DNA from: CAZLMW01 sp964560875
GTDB taxonomy: Bacteria > Myxococcota_A > UBA9042
Reading direction: 5' to 3'
NCBI GenBank assembly: GCA_964560875.1
Contig: CAZLMW010000214.1
Coordinates: 1 to 6,417, forward strand
Length of the DNA stretch: 6,417 nt
Within the stretch, counting starts at the first letter, position 1, and every line of letters begins with the position of its first letter. Made by a program: the position numbers and the translations under genes. Positions 5,944 to 6,417 of the stretch are shown here, piece by piece. Below the pieces are notes generated by a model. The model was not told the DNA's origin and searched no databases. It was given only the letters and a program-made list of their open reading frames with translations.

Positions 5944-6417
5944 TCAGGCGACGCGGGCGAGCAGCGATTTCATGCGACCGGACGGATGGTCGACCCCACA
6001 AATCCGGTGTTCGACTGCCACGATCTTGCGCCGGCGACGCCCACAGCCATCGATCACGGCCTGGTGGAGTCGGCGCCGCGACATCTTGGTGTGGTTGACG
6101 CTCGCCAGCAGCCAGCCGCCCTCGTCCAGCAGGTCCACGGCGGTTGCGACCAGGTCGGCATAGTCGCGCATTGCGCTGAAGCGTCGTTTTCGTACGCGCG
6201 AGTAGCTGGGCGGATCGAGGATCACGACGTCGAAGCGGTCTCCCCGTCGGGCCATGCGGGGCAGCCAATTGAAGACGTCGCCGCGGATCGTGTCGTGTGT
6301 TTGCGGGTCGTCGGCGTCATTGAGCGCAAAGTTGGCGCGTCCCACCTCGAGCGCGGGTGCGGCGGCGTCGATGCTGACCGTTCTCCGAGCGCCCCCGACC
6401 GCGGCGGCCACGCTGAA
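5944..6417 (-). CDS. Class I SAM-dependent rRNA methyltransferase, RlmI/RlmK-like, C-terminal part only
   Basis: The gene runs off the right edge, leaving 157 C-terminal residues of a protein that in RlmI is about 400 aa. The open frame continues upstream of an internal GTG at 6411 as Phe-Ser-Val-Ala-Ala-Ala, matching the end of the SAM motif I region (DLFCYTGGFSVAAA-like) in the family, so GTG is not the start. Visible parts, counted from the first residue present, are the motif II acid in VSID (Asp17), RGDVFNWLPRM (45-55), motif IV ILDPPSYS (66-73), the FSAMRDYADL helix (80-89), ASVNH (105-109) and a closing DHPSGRMKSLLARV. The likely role is methylation of a base in large-subunit rRNA using S-adenosylmethionine. 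The PUA and linker domains expected at the N-terminus are off the contig. SVN stands where RlmI-type enzymes have Ser-Cys-Ser, so m5C chemistry is doubtful and the RNA target is open. Confidence 0.85.
   Translation of the reverse strand, partial: FSVAAAVGGARRTVSIDAAAPALEVGRANFALNDADDPQTHDTIRGDVFNWLPRMARRGDRFDVVILDPPSYSRVRKRRFSAMRDYADLVATAVDLLDEGGWLLASVNHTKMSRRRLHQAVIDGCGRRRRKIVAVEHRICGVDHPSGRMKSLLARVA

Overview
This 6,417-base stretch is GC-rich and densely packed with genes. It looks like a small contig from a Myxococcota-type bacterium (formerly Deltaproteobacteria). The lineage is an inference from the high GC content, a lipoprotein with a long Asp/Gly/Ser/Asn/Thr linker after its lipobox, and an AGPS-like flavoprotein. 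Both ends look like assembly ends: the left edge is a 51-base poly-G run and the right edge cuts a gene.

Left edge (1-238): the G homopolymer runs into about four copies of an 18-base G-rich repeat, followed by about 100 bases of leader with no clear promoter. Plus-strand cassette (239-3941): three genes joined by 4-base ATGA overlaps. The first is a 694-aa FAD-linked oxidoreductase resembling alkylglycerone-phosphate synthase (AGPS), with an extra C-terminal half that looks like a degenerate GlcE-type domain. The second is a 230-aa protein with two 4Fe-4S motifs and one CCG domain, a reduced GlcF/GlpC-like subunit. The third is a diacylglycerol/sphingosine-kinase-family lipid kinase. Together they suggest a redox-plus-phosphorylation module acting on a lipid or glycerol-derived substrate, possibly ether lipid. 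The substrate cannot be read from the sequence.

Minus-strand block (3948-6417): it converges on the cassette with only 6 bases between stop codons. In transcription order it holds the C-terminal part of an RlmI/RlmK-like SAM methyltransferase cut by the right edge, a 98-base gap, a secreted lipoprotein with an alpha/beta-hydrolase domain of the PAF-acetylhydrolase/dienelactone-hydrolase type, and a gamma-class carbonic anhydrase-like hexapeptide protein whose start overlaps the hydrolase stop by 4 bases (ATGA).

The part most worth following up is the flavoprotein/Fe-S/lipid-kinase cassette. It joins an AGPS-type active site, whose known chemistry needs no external electron acceptor, to an electron-transfer subunit. 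I saw no tRNA, rRNA, CRISPR array, insertion sequence or phage gene.
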